A DNA stretch of 64,000 nucleotides from Pseudeuparius sepicola. Lineage: Eukaryota; Arthropoda; Insecta; Coleoptera; Anthribidae. Of the stretch, positions 38,501 to 46,568 are shown piece by piece. Numbering within the stretch: the first letter of the stretch is position 1; every line of letters starts with the position of its first letter. Under the pieces are notes generated by a model that was not told where the DNA came from, did no database searches, and saw nothing but the letters and a program-made list of their open reading frames with translations. The stretch lies in contig OY987301.1 of the NCBI GenBank assembly GCA_963920635.1, positions 20,254,501 through 20,318,500 of the forward strand. Direction: 5' to 3'. The translations under genes were made by a program, and so were the position numbers.

Positions 38501-41500
38501 TCATTTAGGGGCCAGGCCGAAAAAAAAAGCATCTTACGGACTTAAATGAGTCCGTAAAAGAGCTATTTTTGGGAGCTTATGACAAAAACATATTTTTTAA
38601 AAAGTAATGGCAGATGTTTACATACGTAATAATCCAGAGAATTTCGTGATTTCAAAATATACGGAAATTAGACCATGAGTACTGGATGCCGCCAAATTTT
38701 AATAAAATAAATATTAGTCTTATCTCTTTAACTGAAAACTCAATGAAACGCAATCAAATTTTCGCGAAAAAAATTATATTATCCAACACAGATAAGCATT
38801 TTAAAGAAAAATATGAGCGCCCTTGCTTCTTAAATAAATACTTACTTCATTTGTAGCGTTGCATAAAAAACTCGAACTTAAAGAATCAATAGTACTAGTG
38901 GCAGACATGGAACCTAAAAATAGAAAATGTCTGTATTATGATATCGAAACAAAGATAATTTCTTTAGTAATTAACCTACCTACTCCAGCCGGCCTTCCAA
39001 TAAAATTCTTAAAATATTGCACCATTATGTAACCCGTAGAACTGTTGCTGTTTTTCACTAGGGGCTCCGAATTATAGCTAATAATTAGTGGGTAGAGATC
39101 AGGCTTTGAGGTAACCTAAAATCGACGAATTTTTAATACAAAATATGTAGTTATAGGTAATGGGAATTATCATTGTCTAAAAACTTATATTATATTATAT
39201 TATATTATATTATATTATATTATATTATATTATATTATATTATATTATATTATATTATATTATATTATATTATATTATATTATATTATATTATATTATAT
39301 TATATTATATTATATTATATTATATTATATTATATTATATTATATTATATTATATTATATTATATTATATTATATTATATTATATTATATTATATTATAT
39401 TATATTATATTATATTATATTATATTATATTATATTATATTATATTATATTATATTATATTATATTATATTATATTATATTATATTATATTATATTATAT
39501 TATATTATATTATATTATATTATATTATATTATATTATATTATATTATATTATATTATATTATATTATATTATATTATATTATATTATATTATATTATAT
39601 TATATTATATTATATTATATTATATTATATTATATTATATTATATTATATTATATTATATTATATTATATTATATTATATTATATTATATTATATTATAT
39701 TATATTATATTATATTATATTATATTATATTATATTATATTATATTATATTATATTATATTATATTATATTATATAAGACCTATATCAACAACTAACCTC
39801 AGAGTACGGTGGTGGAGCTTGGTGAAAACTATTGCATCGACTGTACTGAGGAGGGATGTAACAGGAACCGTTAGAATCTGGTTCCGAGGCTCTTTCATCC
39901 CTACCCGATCCCCTGCAGCACAAGAGCCCTCCTCCTTGGCTGTGCCTCCTCCATAGAGAGCATGCGCATAGGATGCCAGCCACCGTCGCCGTCACAGCTA
40001 ACCAGAAGTACCTGGAACATCGACAGGCCTTATTTTTTGTTCATTACTTTTATCGAACATGGTTTAAAATGGACACATTTGATGCAACTTTATTTCGATC
40101 TAACAATGCCAGTTCCCAGTTGAGGTTTAATATCACCAGATAACCGTGTTCGATATCACGTAGTAAAGTAAAAGGTGTTTATATCGTTAAAATATCATAA
40201 AATTCGTTGCAAACTAAATCCCAACTGATACAAGGTGAGCCAAGACCAGAAGTCATTTTTTTGGAATATCGATAATCGGATTTTGTCGATACAGGTTTAT
40301 AACCAAAGTCTATAAATAATTGATTTTTTGTATGGAAGAAGAATCTCCCAAATGAATTCAATTTGCAACCGATTTTGTTAACTATAGCAAAGCTGTGCTT
40401 TTTCCAGATCATTTCCTTCGCTGATAGTTTTAGAACGCATCAGAATTTTCAACTATTATAAGATCCGGTCAGCCGGTCTATTGTGGGCAACTCGTTGGTC
40501 TGCCACAACGGCCACAGTCAATGCATTTTCTGTAATGAATTACGATTTGATACAACCTGATTTTGTATGGACAGAAGGAAGCCTTCAAAAACATCCTTCC
40601 AGATGTCAGCCAATAGTTCGACGCTAACTTGTCGACATGTTCCTGGTTTGACCTCATTTGGATGCTTCTCGTGCCGCAGGCTTCTCCAACCAAATCTGTA
40701 ATTTTGCATTGCCGGCTCGGCTCTGCCAATCCTCTTCATCCTAGATGGCGTGCCGCAAAGTTGTTCTTTATGTATCAAGAAGTATATAGTCAATAGTGTT
40801 CGGATTCTCAGTTTTTCAATATCCAACTTTTCGATGCAGGTTGTTGATTACCGTGTTGCTCCAATTCACTGTTTTGAACGAATTGCTGAGTATGCAGAGC
40901 ATGCTTTTGCATTCTTGCTGTTAAGATCCGTTTACCTGTTTTACTCTCTTAATGAATTCGCTGGTCAAGCCGGTCTTCCTTGTGCGATGGTCTACCCTTT
41001 GCGTCTGTTTCCTAGATACTGTATTACCTCCCCTGTCCATTGCTTCGATATCCTGAGCAACCTGCATCTCGTATGTGCCTTCGACCTTAAGTTTTACACG
41101 TGACTTTTCGTCCTCTACGAAGCATACGAAGCATACGAAGTAGCTTTGTGTGATCACAACGTGACTTCAGCCACTATTAAGTTATAGATAGAACTAATTC
41201 TAAATTTAAGAAATATTTGCCAATACAAACTAAAATATAGAGTGCTTTGATTTCAAAATGAATCACTTTAAATATCTCCTGAATTTGAAGAACAAAAATA
41301 TTGACAAAAAACACGACACGTTAGGGAAATTTTAATGCAGATTTTCCTTAACTTTACCAAGAGACTTGAAATCGGTTTCTAAATAGCAATCTTAATTTTT
41401 TCGAGAAGCAGAACTTTTTCAAACAAAACATATTTTTTCTTTGTAACAAGAAACTACCGCTCTTGGTCATTGCTAGACAATTGGATGAGTTGATAGCACT

Positions 41501-42071
41501 TGGACCGGAAAATGACATAGTGGGATGCAAAGTGATGCATCTCAAATTGTGGTTATGTGGTTATGAATAATTTTGGAATAATTCATAATTTCTGAGACGT
41601 TGCATATGCATAGTTCGCCGAGACGAATAAAATAGCGTCAATATCCTATCTAAATAATATTTTAAAAGTTAAAACTATAAAGCCCGCACAAAAAGTATAA
41701 TATAACTTTTAATGATCCTTACCAGTGTCCTAAAAACAGAGGATTGAAAACGCCGCCGGGTTGAAAAGAAGTAGGGCGGTATATGGGAGAATGTGGGGTA
41801 ACTAGGAGAAAACAGCATCCCTGCTTGCAGCAGTCCTTGGGTGGCGAGCAGGTGTAGTGTCCTCCATCGCATTTGTTGCCAACTAGCTGCTGAAATGAAA
41901 CGATTGTCGGTTTTGCCTTAAAGAGGGGAAATGGGAAGGAACTCACAGTAGTCATGAGTATGGGAAAATTAGTGACGTTGCCTTGGACGCAGTCGCACCA
42001 AACAGTTGCATTGCACCGTATTCTGCGGACCTCCGTCTCGTCCACTGAAAGGAGCCTTGGAAGACAATCAG
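26364..42071 (-). CDS. WBP1/VOPP1/Shisa-like Cys-rich membrane protein with PPxY motifs (7 exons, 5' incomplete)
   Basis: Seven exons on the minus strand join with consistent phases into 506 codons plus stop. N-terminal part: extracellular, with RIRCNATVWCDC, then CDGGHYTCSPPKDCCKQGCC, the CxxxxYxC...CC...CC pattern of the WBP1/VOPP1/Shisa group (STMC6 proteins). Then GHWYFWLAVTATVAGILCAC, one membrane helix, followed by basic residues and cysteines. The tail carries two WW-domain ligands, PPPYSE and PPPYSN, 5 residues apart and split by an intron, then ~370 low-complexity residues ending DSHKDECL. In vertebrates such PPxY tails bind NEDD4-type WW ubiquitin ligases and place the proteins in the endolysosomal system; that role is inferred. 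The signal-peptide exon was not found. Confidence 0.82.
27750..28626. mobile_element. Non-autonomous hAT element, 877 bp
   Basis: The termini CAGTGGCGGCGATAAGG and, read inwards from the right, CACTGGCGGCGATAAGG are almost identical, and the element is flanked by a perfect 8-bp duplication CTAATACC (27742-27749 and 28627-28634). No transposase frame remains. It sits in the last intron of the minus-strand gene. GC-rich runs mark both ends while the middle is AT-rich. Confidence 0.88.
28661..29022. repeat. Interleaved inverted repeat A-B-A'-B'
   Basis: Two related units, A (28661-28725, CGTTGACTGGCGTATTTATA ...) and B (28748-28845, CGTTGACTGACGTATTAATA ...), are followed by the inverse of A (28872-28931) and then the inverse of B (28932-29022), not by B' then A'. 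A and A' share GACTTCTCACGGCTATA; B and B' share GACTGCTCACGGCTGTCA and GGCTCACCATGCGCTTTCC. All four carry CGTTGACTG at one end. Confidence 0.75.
29353..29601 (-). CDS. WBP1-like exon 6
   Basis: Minus-strand acceptor CCCTTTTCAG, donor ACTG/GTTAGT. Encodes SDISSLANLGTPDSPPRATS, EMKELLDKIQQLPQQKSPVP and KAKTLYMPLNEKVNKQKVKN. If the donor were not used, the frame would stop two codons later (TAG inside the donor), giving an alternative short C-terminus. Confidence 0.78.
29694..29945 (-). CDS. WBP1-like exon 5
   Basis: Minus-strand acceptor TTGCTTTAG, donor ATAG/GTGTGT. Encodes SGESQNANCDVPSSATHIHL, LKNNSQDSTTDEEHNFSDLL, VCLPSNVVHIENPIQ and ELPYSVANSIG. Cytoplasmic, low complexity. Phase fits both neighbours. 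Confidence 0.8.
30400..30485. repeat. Dispersed repeat shared with 48085-48165
   Basis: AAAAAGATAACC ... AAGTGGCGCTCTCTGTGAGATAC here matches AAAAAGATAACC ... AAGTGGCGCCCTCTGTGAGATAC near 48090-48165 in the same orientation. Origin unknown. Confidence 0.6.
30507..30534. repeat. 14-bp palindrome between 7-bp direct repeats
   Basis: CACAGAATTCTGTG (30514-30527) is a perfect palindrome and is flanked by TCCGAGG on each side (30507-30513 and 30528-30534). The inverted paralog of this segment at about 32925-32945 reads GGCTTCGTTCC at the same place, with no palindrome and one copy of the flank, which is what an empty site would look like. Confidence 0.78.
30700..31080 (+). other. GC-rich island with an unrecognised 61-codon frame
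   Basis: This stretch is much richer in GC and CpG than its surroundings and has a + strand frame from ATGGCC at 30753 (MASGCEPCRSGVLVP ...) to TAA at 30936. I do not recognise it. It could be the start of a retrotransposon gag-type ORF or a captured fragment. No splice signals tie it to the host gene on the other strand. Confidence 0.3.
31080..31505. mobile_element. Possible LTR remnant
   Basis: The end of this stretch, CAACTGGGAGCTCGTCAA (31498-31515), resembles the LTR/primer-binding junction of some Ty3/gypsy-type elements, and an AATAAA (31410) lies 90 bp before it. No gag or pol sequence follows. Weak call. Confidence 0.25.
31982..32834. mobile_element. Non-autonomous hAT element, 853 bp
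   Basis: Starts CAGGGGCGTGCGGTG; the right end reads GCACGCCCC, the inverse lacking the terminal CA. Both sides carry TATAGGAC (31974-31981 and 32835-32842), a perfect 8-bp duplication. The minus strand has a 96-codon frame (32447-32157) ending in KGFSTLNFADKLQLITNGRA, similar to the start of hAT/ZMYM-type transposases (the F-x-EK-x-x-I-x-x-GRP segment), so this is an internally deleted element keeping an N-terminal piece. Confidence 0.82.
32866..32900. repeat. 22-bp palindrome between 7-bp direct repeats
   Basis: A 10-2-10 palindrome starting CCATATACCT (32872-32893) sits between ATTATGC at 32866-32872 and 32894-32900; the first base of the palindrome overlaps the left repeat. It lies in the right arm of the 30530/32945 inverted pair and is absent from the left arm. 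Confidence 0.65.
33212..33530 (-). CDS. WBP1-like exon 4 with second PPPY motif
   Basis: Minus-strand acceptor ACCTTGTTAG, donor GCTC/GTGAGT. Begins ANTIIPPPYSNVGSLEEVTT; then a Pro/Ala/Ser-rich stretch (PPDPAPTNQLPRSASAASGP) and RDNPVFEARRGEANCSWDSG. Unusually GC-rich for this window, which fits real coding sequence. Starts in phase 0 straight after the PPPYSE exon. Confidence 0.85.
34609..36187. mobile_element. Nested fold-back, ~300-bp arms
   Basis: The left arm (34609-34890) and right arm (35950-36187) mirror each other: GCGAACTTTTTCG, AAAACATATGTCACACACGC, TACCACCAGCAACATACAGC and GACATATATATATACGATTT. It lies entirely within 33780-36346. Confidence 0.8.
34989..35706. mobile_element. 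Innermost fold-back, ~360-bp arms
   Basis: TTGGCCATTTGGGGTCC at 34988 is mirrored by GGGTCCCCAAATGGCCAA near 35706, and pairing goes on through AAATAAAGTAGGCCCTG, CTTTCTCGACAAGATATCGA and ACTATCCTTGTCGTTTAAAA to the centre near 35370. A tail after the right arm ends in GGGACACACTGTATA (35755-35769), the terminal signature of the other fold-backs. Confidence 0.8.
36934..37909. mobile_element. Degenerate hAT element, 976 bp
   Basis: Starts CAGTGGCGGATTA, ends TAATCCGCCCCTG, flanked by a perfect ATCTTTCT duplication (36926-36933 and 37910-37917). The + strand reading from 37184 (ATGAGTGGTG...) resembles the Lys-rich SGAxKRK start of hAT/ZMYM transposases but is broken by stops. Confidence 0.9.
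38240..38600. repeat. Composite hairpin repeat
   Basis: 38240-38347 is an imperfect palindrome (TACCTAAAATGAAG ... CTTCATTTAGG) with an inner hairpin CCGGAC ... GTCCGG. A second inverted pair follows, TTTTTGTCATACACTCCCAAAA at 38367-38389 against TTTTGGGAGCTTATGACAAA near 38567-38587, with another hairpin, TTACGGACT ... AGTCCGTAA, at 38531-38556. Confidence 0.6.
39185..39775. repeat. Pure (TTATA)n array, ~118 copies
   Basis: 591 bp of uninterrupted pentanucleotide repeat. It is self-complementary in the shifted register, so single strands can fold. It ends 22 bp from the splice donor of the exon at 39798 (minus strand), so the transcript of the WBP1-like gene would enter it directly after the donor. 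The 207-codon frame it creates is an artefact. Confidence 0.97.
39798..40011 (-). CDS. WBP1-like exon 3: membrane helix and first PPPY motif
   Basis: Minus-strand acceptor GATGTTCCAG, donor GAG/GTTAGT. Encodes YFWLAVTATVAGILCACSLW RR (one membrane helix with basic stop), LLCCRGSGRDERASEP, then CNSFHQAPPPYSE. Cysteines next to the membrane could be palmitoylated. Confidence 0.88.
40440..41160. other. Unrecognised stretch with broken open frames
   Basis: Several overlapping minus-strand frames (77-102 codons, for example 40826-40518 with RFGWRSLRHEKHPNEV and LADIWKDVFEGFLL; 41157-40921 with GTYEMQVAQDIEAMDRGGNT) look protein-like but do not join into one frame. A decayed retroelement is likely. 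I cannot name the family. Confidence 0.35.
41723..41889 (-). CDS. WBP1-like exon 2: CCxxxCC extracellular motif
   Basis: Encodes QLVGNKCDGGHYTCSPPK, DCCKQGCCFLLVTPHSPIYR and GGVFNPLFLGHW. Minus-strand donor CACTG/GTAAGG. The acceptor is TTTCAGCAG, a NAGNAG pair, so the first Gln may be optional. Confidence 0.88.
41947..42071 (-). CDS. WBP1-like exon 1 of those found: N-terminal extracellular segment
   Basis: Minus-strand acceptor TTTATTCCAG, donor ACT/GTGAGT. Encodes DCLPRLLSVDETEVRRIRCN, ATVWCDCVQGNVTNFPILMT T with N-glycosylation sites NAT and NVT. It starts after one carried base, so at least one more coding exon with the start codon lies further out on the minus strand. Confidence 0.83.
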
Positions 42072-43240
42072 CTGGAATAAAAGGTACTACATAGGCAATT
42101 TTTTCCAAAGGCCTGCGTAAATATGAAAAAATGGACTTTGGCAATAATTATTATACTATACGCATTCGAGGTTCCTGAATGGTTACTCTTTAATAGATAT
42201 TATTATTTAATAACTTTGGAATTGATTTCCGAATCCAATGAAACTTGGTGCGCACAATACTTCTACTAACGCTCTTTGAAAATTATGTATTTCAAAAATG
42301 GTAAAAGATAATAGTATAAAACTTTGATAAACATCGGAGAATCTTGAGTTACAGGACATTTAGATTCGTTTCGAGTTTCGACTAACTACAGGGAGTCCGC
42401 GTTTGCTCTAGAAATCTATGATCTTTTTCTGCAAATCGATTAAGTGTTGGCTAACGTAGATAGTATCTTTTTTGTTTTTATGGCATTCATGGCACACCTG
42501 GTTTGATTGACATGTTGGTGAATAAAGCATAATTAAGGATCGAGGATAATGCCTCCAATTGTAAGGAAATGTTAAAATCAAGTGTATGTTTTCCAAGGGA
42601 CACCGGCAAAATGCAATGGAGTCCCGCTTTTTTCTATAAATATATTTTTTAAATACATGTTTTTTTCTTTAAATATTTTTTCCAATACATGATATTTTTT
42701 CGTCAATTTTTTTTTAGAACACCCTCTATGAACTAGACTGACTATACTACCGACAATAATATTTCAGGCAGGGTAGGTACTTTGGAAAACATAATTTTTT
42801 TGAATCTTAGCATAACTTAGAGTAATGATATTTTCTACAAAAGGTTTTCAGCTATGGCCAATTTGACGGCACCATCCATTTTATTTTTAAAAGAATGCCT
42901 AATATGATATTCTGAAAATTGGCCATTTAAAAAGCATACTATGTAAAATAATACCTTAATCGATTTGAGAAACAAGATCACTAAAATATGCCATGTGGTA
43001 CTATGGAAAACCAATTTTTTTCGAACTTTGGCCCCATTTGGAGTATTGAAATTTTGTACAAAGTGTTTTGAACTATGGCCAATTCGATGGCACTATCCAT
43101 TTTATTCTTTAAAAAAATGCCAAATATGGTTTTGTGATTTTTGATGGTATTCTTTTAATTACAGTAGGCCACGGAATGGGCCTATTTCAAAAAATTATAA
43201 CCCATAATGTAGAGCTCTTTACGGAAGAGTAGAAGGGCCA
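42072..43240. other. Non-coding stretch
   Basis: AT-rich, probably intron of the minus-strand gene. Two similar blocks around 42780-42920 and 43000-43140 (TTTTCAGCTATGGCCAATTT and TTTGAACTATGGCCAATTC with GGCACCATCCATTTTATT and GGCACTATCCATTTTATT) form a diverged direct repeat about 230 bp apart. Confidence 0.5.
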
Positions 43241-43430
43241 AGTCGGTATTAGCCTTAATTCCGACTATAAAGTCGAAATTAGCGTTAATTTCGACTTTAA
43301 AGTCGAAAATAGTGTAATTCTGACTTTAAAGTCGGAATTAGCGTTAATTCTGACTTTAAAGTCGGAATTAGCGTTAATTCCGACTGTAAAATCGGAATTA
43401 GCCTTAATTGCGACTTTAAAGTCGGAATTA
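43241..43430. repeat. Minisatellite, 30-bp unit, ~6 copies
   Basis: The unit is of the form GACTTTAAAGTCGGAATTAG plus CGTTAATTCT. Both halves are near-palindromes (GACTTTAAAGTC, AATTAGCGTTAATT). Copies differ by single bases. One isolated half-unit recurs at 43500-43518. Confidence 0.9.
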
Positions 43431-43953
43431 TGGCGATAATGGTAATACGGGGTTTCAAAGTTGATTTAAAGAAAAGAATTTTGTTAATAACTGTGGTTTT
43501 TCGACTTTAAAGTCGAAAATACATTTATTGTAAAATTTAAGTCAAAGAATCGAAGAACAAACCAAACAAAAGGGGGATAATGTTATACACCTGTGGTTTA
43601 AAAGGATCACTCTTTAAATAAACCCTGTATTTTCTGTAATTTTTTTACTCTTATAAAATTAACATTGATTCTAAAGAATGATTCGCTTACACCATTGGCG
43701 TACGCAGAAAAAAGTTGGGGAGAAAGGGTACATTACTTCCATTTTGTTCAATTTTCTCTTTGAATTTTTTAACTAAAATTTTCCCCTCAGAAAGGGGATT
43801 TTCTAAAATTCAACCCCTATGGGATTGGGGAATACCTCCAGAACTGTAAAGCCTATACAAACTTGAAGTTTTTCGTACGCATCCACTAAGAAAGGATTTT
43901 CAAAATTCAACCGAATTGGGGAGAGGGGAACTCTAGAACCATAAAGCCTAAGA

Positions 43954-43987
43954 AGCGTTGACTGAATTTAAACCTTCAGTCAACGCT
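43954..43987. repeat. 13-bp-stem hairpin with the CGTTGACTGA motif
   Basis: AGCGTTGACTGAA, 8 bases, TTCAGTCAACGCT. No flanking direct repeat. The same CGTTGACTGA word caps the repeats at 28661-29022 and occurs at 60071 and 60186. Confidence 0.7.
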
Positions 43988-44131
43988 GAAAGTTTAAAGG
44001 TTTCTCGCCCGTCGCGTGCATGGCTTAAAAACTTGAAATTTGCCAGGTAGGTTCCTTATACAGGGTACAGGGTGCTTCCTAAACATACGGCAAAAATTTA
44101 GGGCTATATTTCTTGGGTCAAACTATAAACA

Positions 44132-45011
44132 TACAGTGTGTCCACGGATAGAGTTCGGATAGGGTGTAAACGACAAAAAATTTTCGAGTTGAAATTTGAG
44201 CTTCTGGGGATAAGCCCTGCTTGGTTTTAAACTAATTTGTGACGTAATTTTACTTTCGAAAAACCAGGTATGCCTTGGAAATTTTGAAAAAACTAATTTT
44301 TCACATCAGTAAAGTGCCCTTTCTGTAGGTTTTACGACAAAATGTTATTGAGGAAACTTGTTCAGAATGAAGAACTGAGTAGGTTTGCGAAATTTCGAAA
44401 GTCTAGGCCTACTTTGAATTTTTGGCATTTTTCCCCACTTTTCTTTAGAAAAGTGGACTTTGTGTAGCTTTCACATTAAAATGTTATTAAGAAAACTTGT
44501 TCACAATGGAAAACTGGATAGGTGTGAACAAATTCAAAAGCCTAGGTCTACTTTGATTTTTGTGCGTTTTAATTTTTTAGCAGAAATTACTCAAAGTCGA
44601 TCTAGGCTTTTCAAATTTTGCACACCTATCCAGTTTTCCATTGTGAACAATTTTTCTCAATAACATTTTAATGTGAAAGCTACACAAAGTGCACTTTTCT
44701 AAAGAAAAGTGGGAAAAAATGCCAAAAAATCAAGGTCTAGACTTTCGAAATTTCGCAAACCTACTCAGTTCTTCATCCTGAACAAGTTTCCTTAATAACA
44801 TTTTGTCGTAAAACCTACAGAAGGGGCACTTTACTGATGTGGAAAATTGGTTTTTTCAAAATTTCCAAGGCATACGTGATTTTTCGAAAGTAAAATTACG
44901 TCACAAATTAGTTTCAAACCAAGCAGGGCTTATCCCCAGAAGCTCAAATTTCAACTCGAAATTTTTTTGTCATTTACACCCTATCCGAACTCTATCCGTG
45001 GACACACTGTA
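44132..45011. mobile_element. Almost complete palindromic fold-back, 880 bp
   Basis: TACAGTGTGTCCACGGATAG at the left end is mirrored by CTATCCGTGGACACACTGTA at the right. Pairing runs nearly to the centre (arms 44132-44555 and 44590-45011) through GGGATAAGCCCTGCTTGG, GTGACGTAATTTTACTTTCG and GAAAACTGGATAGGTGTG. There is no coding capacity. Confidence 0.88.
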
Positions 45012-45359
45012 TATCCAGAATTGCTTCATTTCCGAAATACAGGGTGTTAATTTTTTGTACTTTTTATTACAAACTAAGAACTGTTTATTAAAGTCGGAAT
45101 TAAATAAAATTGTGTGGCCCTTCTACGCTTCCGTAGCTCTTCTAGTACTATGGGTCGAAAAAATGTTTTATGAAAATCGGCGCATCTTTCGAAAAATACG
45201 GAATTGTCTCGGCTCAAAGTGAAACGCACAGTATATATATTGCGGTTCTGCACTATGTTTAAAGATTCAAATCTCTAGTTCATCGGGAAATCGATTGCAA
45301 AATTTGTAACCAAATATACACAAACGGACAGACAGACACACAAGAAAGCAAGCTAATAA

Positions 45360-45862
45360 AAACTTGTAAATAAGGAAATTCTGCCTAAAAGAATGTGTGT
45401 TCTAGCCACCATTCTTAATACAGCGCATGCGCGGTTAAATCGCTCGTTGGTTTGGACGGGGACTATTTTTGAATTGTATTTCATTTCTGTAAGCCCACCC
45501 TCTCCCCTCCAGAGCCACCCCCTCCCATTATATTTTATCACCATGGGTGACAAATAAGAATGTTGTGCCCAAAAGAACCTTTATTTGCTGTGGCCAGATT
45601 TTGCTGGATCACACATTCTTTCCATCGTATCGCTAACTAAAAGGGCCTTCCACGTGTCACAAATGGTATATGGTTCCATTTAAAAAACAGGAGTAACGGC
45701 TATGGGGAAGGGGGGGCGGGGTAAACTTTACAAAAATGAAATTAGATTCAATAAGTGTCCCCTCCCCCTTCGCAAACCAAAATCGACGAGTACGAGCGAC
45801 TTTTCAAAAACCGCGCATGCGCTGAATGGGTGGACACTTTTACCTGAGACACACTGTATAAA
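45360..45862. mobile_element. Fold-back with GC-rich arms
   Basis: CAGCGCATGCGCGG ... AATCGCTCG and the CACCCTCTCCCCTCC stretch (45370-45540) recur inverted (45700-45862) as CCGCGCATGCGCTG and GGGGGGGCGGGG. The right side ends GAGACACACTGTATA. The arms have diverged more than those of the neighbouring element at 44132. Confidence 0.65.
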
Positions 45863-46012
45863 CAATATCAATTTTCAGAGTGAAGGTCAATAATCGCAAT
45901 ATCTATTAGTTTTCGGAAACCTCATATAGAGTGTGTACCGTGAAAATAATCCGTGCTTTTATTTGGGGTTTTTAATAAGAATATATTTTAGTTGCGCCTA
46001 TGGCTTTCGCAG

Positions 46013-46165
46013 TTCCGCATGGTGGCCGAAATCATCCTGGCGCCAATCTGTCCGCTCCCGGCGTTCGCTTTTTATGATCTGGAACATTTTTTCCAGATCT
46101 CGACAGCGTGCTCGGGTTTCCTATTTATACTTGCCTACAACAGGCAACATATTCTAGCTTTTAGT
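46013..46165. repeat. Segment duplicated at 47540-47700
   Basis: CCTGGCGCCAATCTGTCCGC, GCTTTTTATG, CGTGCTCGGGTTTCC and TACTTGCC match, in order and same orientation, CCTGGCGCCGATCTGTCCGC, GCTTTTTATG, CGTGCGCTCAGATTTCC and TTCCTGCC near 47568-47690. Unusually GC-rich for this intron. Not recognised; possibly a repeat or a duplicated regulatory segment. Confidence 0.5.
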
Positions 46166-46189
46166 ATCGCTTCCAAAGTTCCCATGTTT

Positions 46190-46568
46190 ATGGACCGGGA
46201 GATAGTGACAGATTTTTGGACGTGATTTTACTCAGTATGCCTTTCAAAGGGCATTATAGTGGCACATATTCTCACAATAATAAGGTATGAATCAGAGAGT
46301 CATCCTGGGTTCCTCATGTGAAAAACTGAGTTTTCAATTATTCGAAAAATATGCGTTTTGATATGATTTTATACAGGCTGCCATGTGTTTTATAATGAAC
46401 TTCAAAATCAAAACGCATATTTTTCGAATAATTGAAAACTCAGTTTTTCACATGAAGACTCTCTGATTCATACCTTATTATTGTGAGAATATGTGCCACA
46501 TAATGCCCTTTGCAAGGCATACTGGGTAAAATCACGTCCAAAAATCTGTCACTATCTCCCGGTCTATA
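46190..46568. mobile_element. Palindromic element, 379 bp
   Basis: GGACCGGGAGATAGTGACAG and GGACGTGATTTTAC on the left are mirrored by GTAAAATCACGTCC and CTGTCACTATCTCCCGGTC on the right. The centre at about 46376 has a short loop after GTTTTGATATG. Nearly full-length pairing. Confidence 0.8.

Noticed and set aside
39173..39796. 207-codon open frame of repeated Tyr/Ile/Leu
   Set aside because: It is only the TTATA microsatellite read in a frame without stops.
43241..43430. Regular 30-bp repeats as a possible CRISPR-like array
   Set aside because: Copies are directly adjacent with no unique spacers, and the genome is animal.
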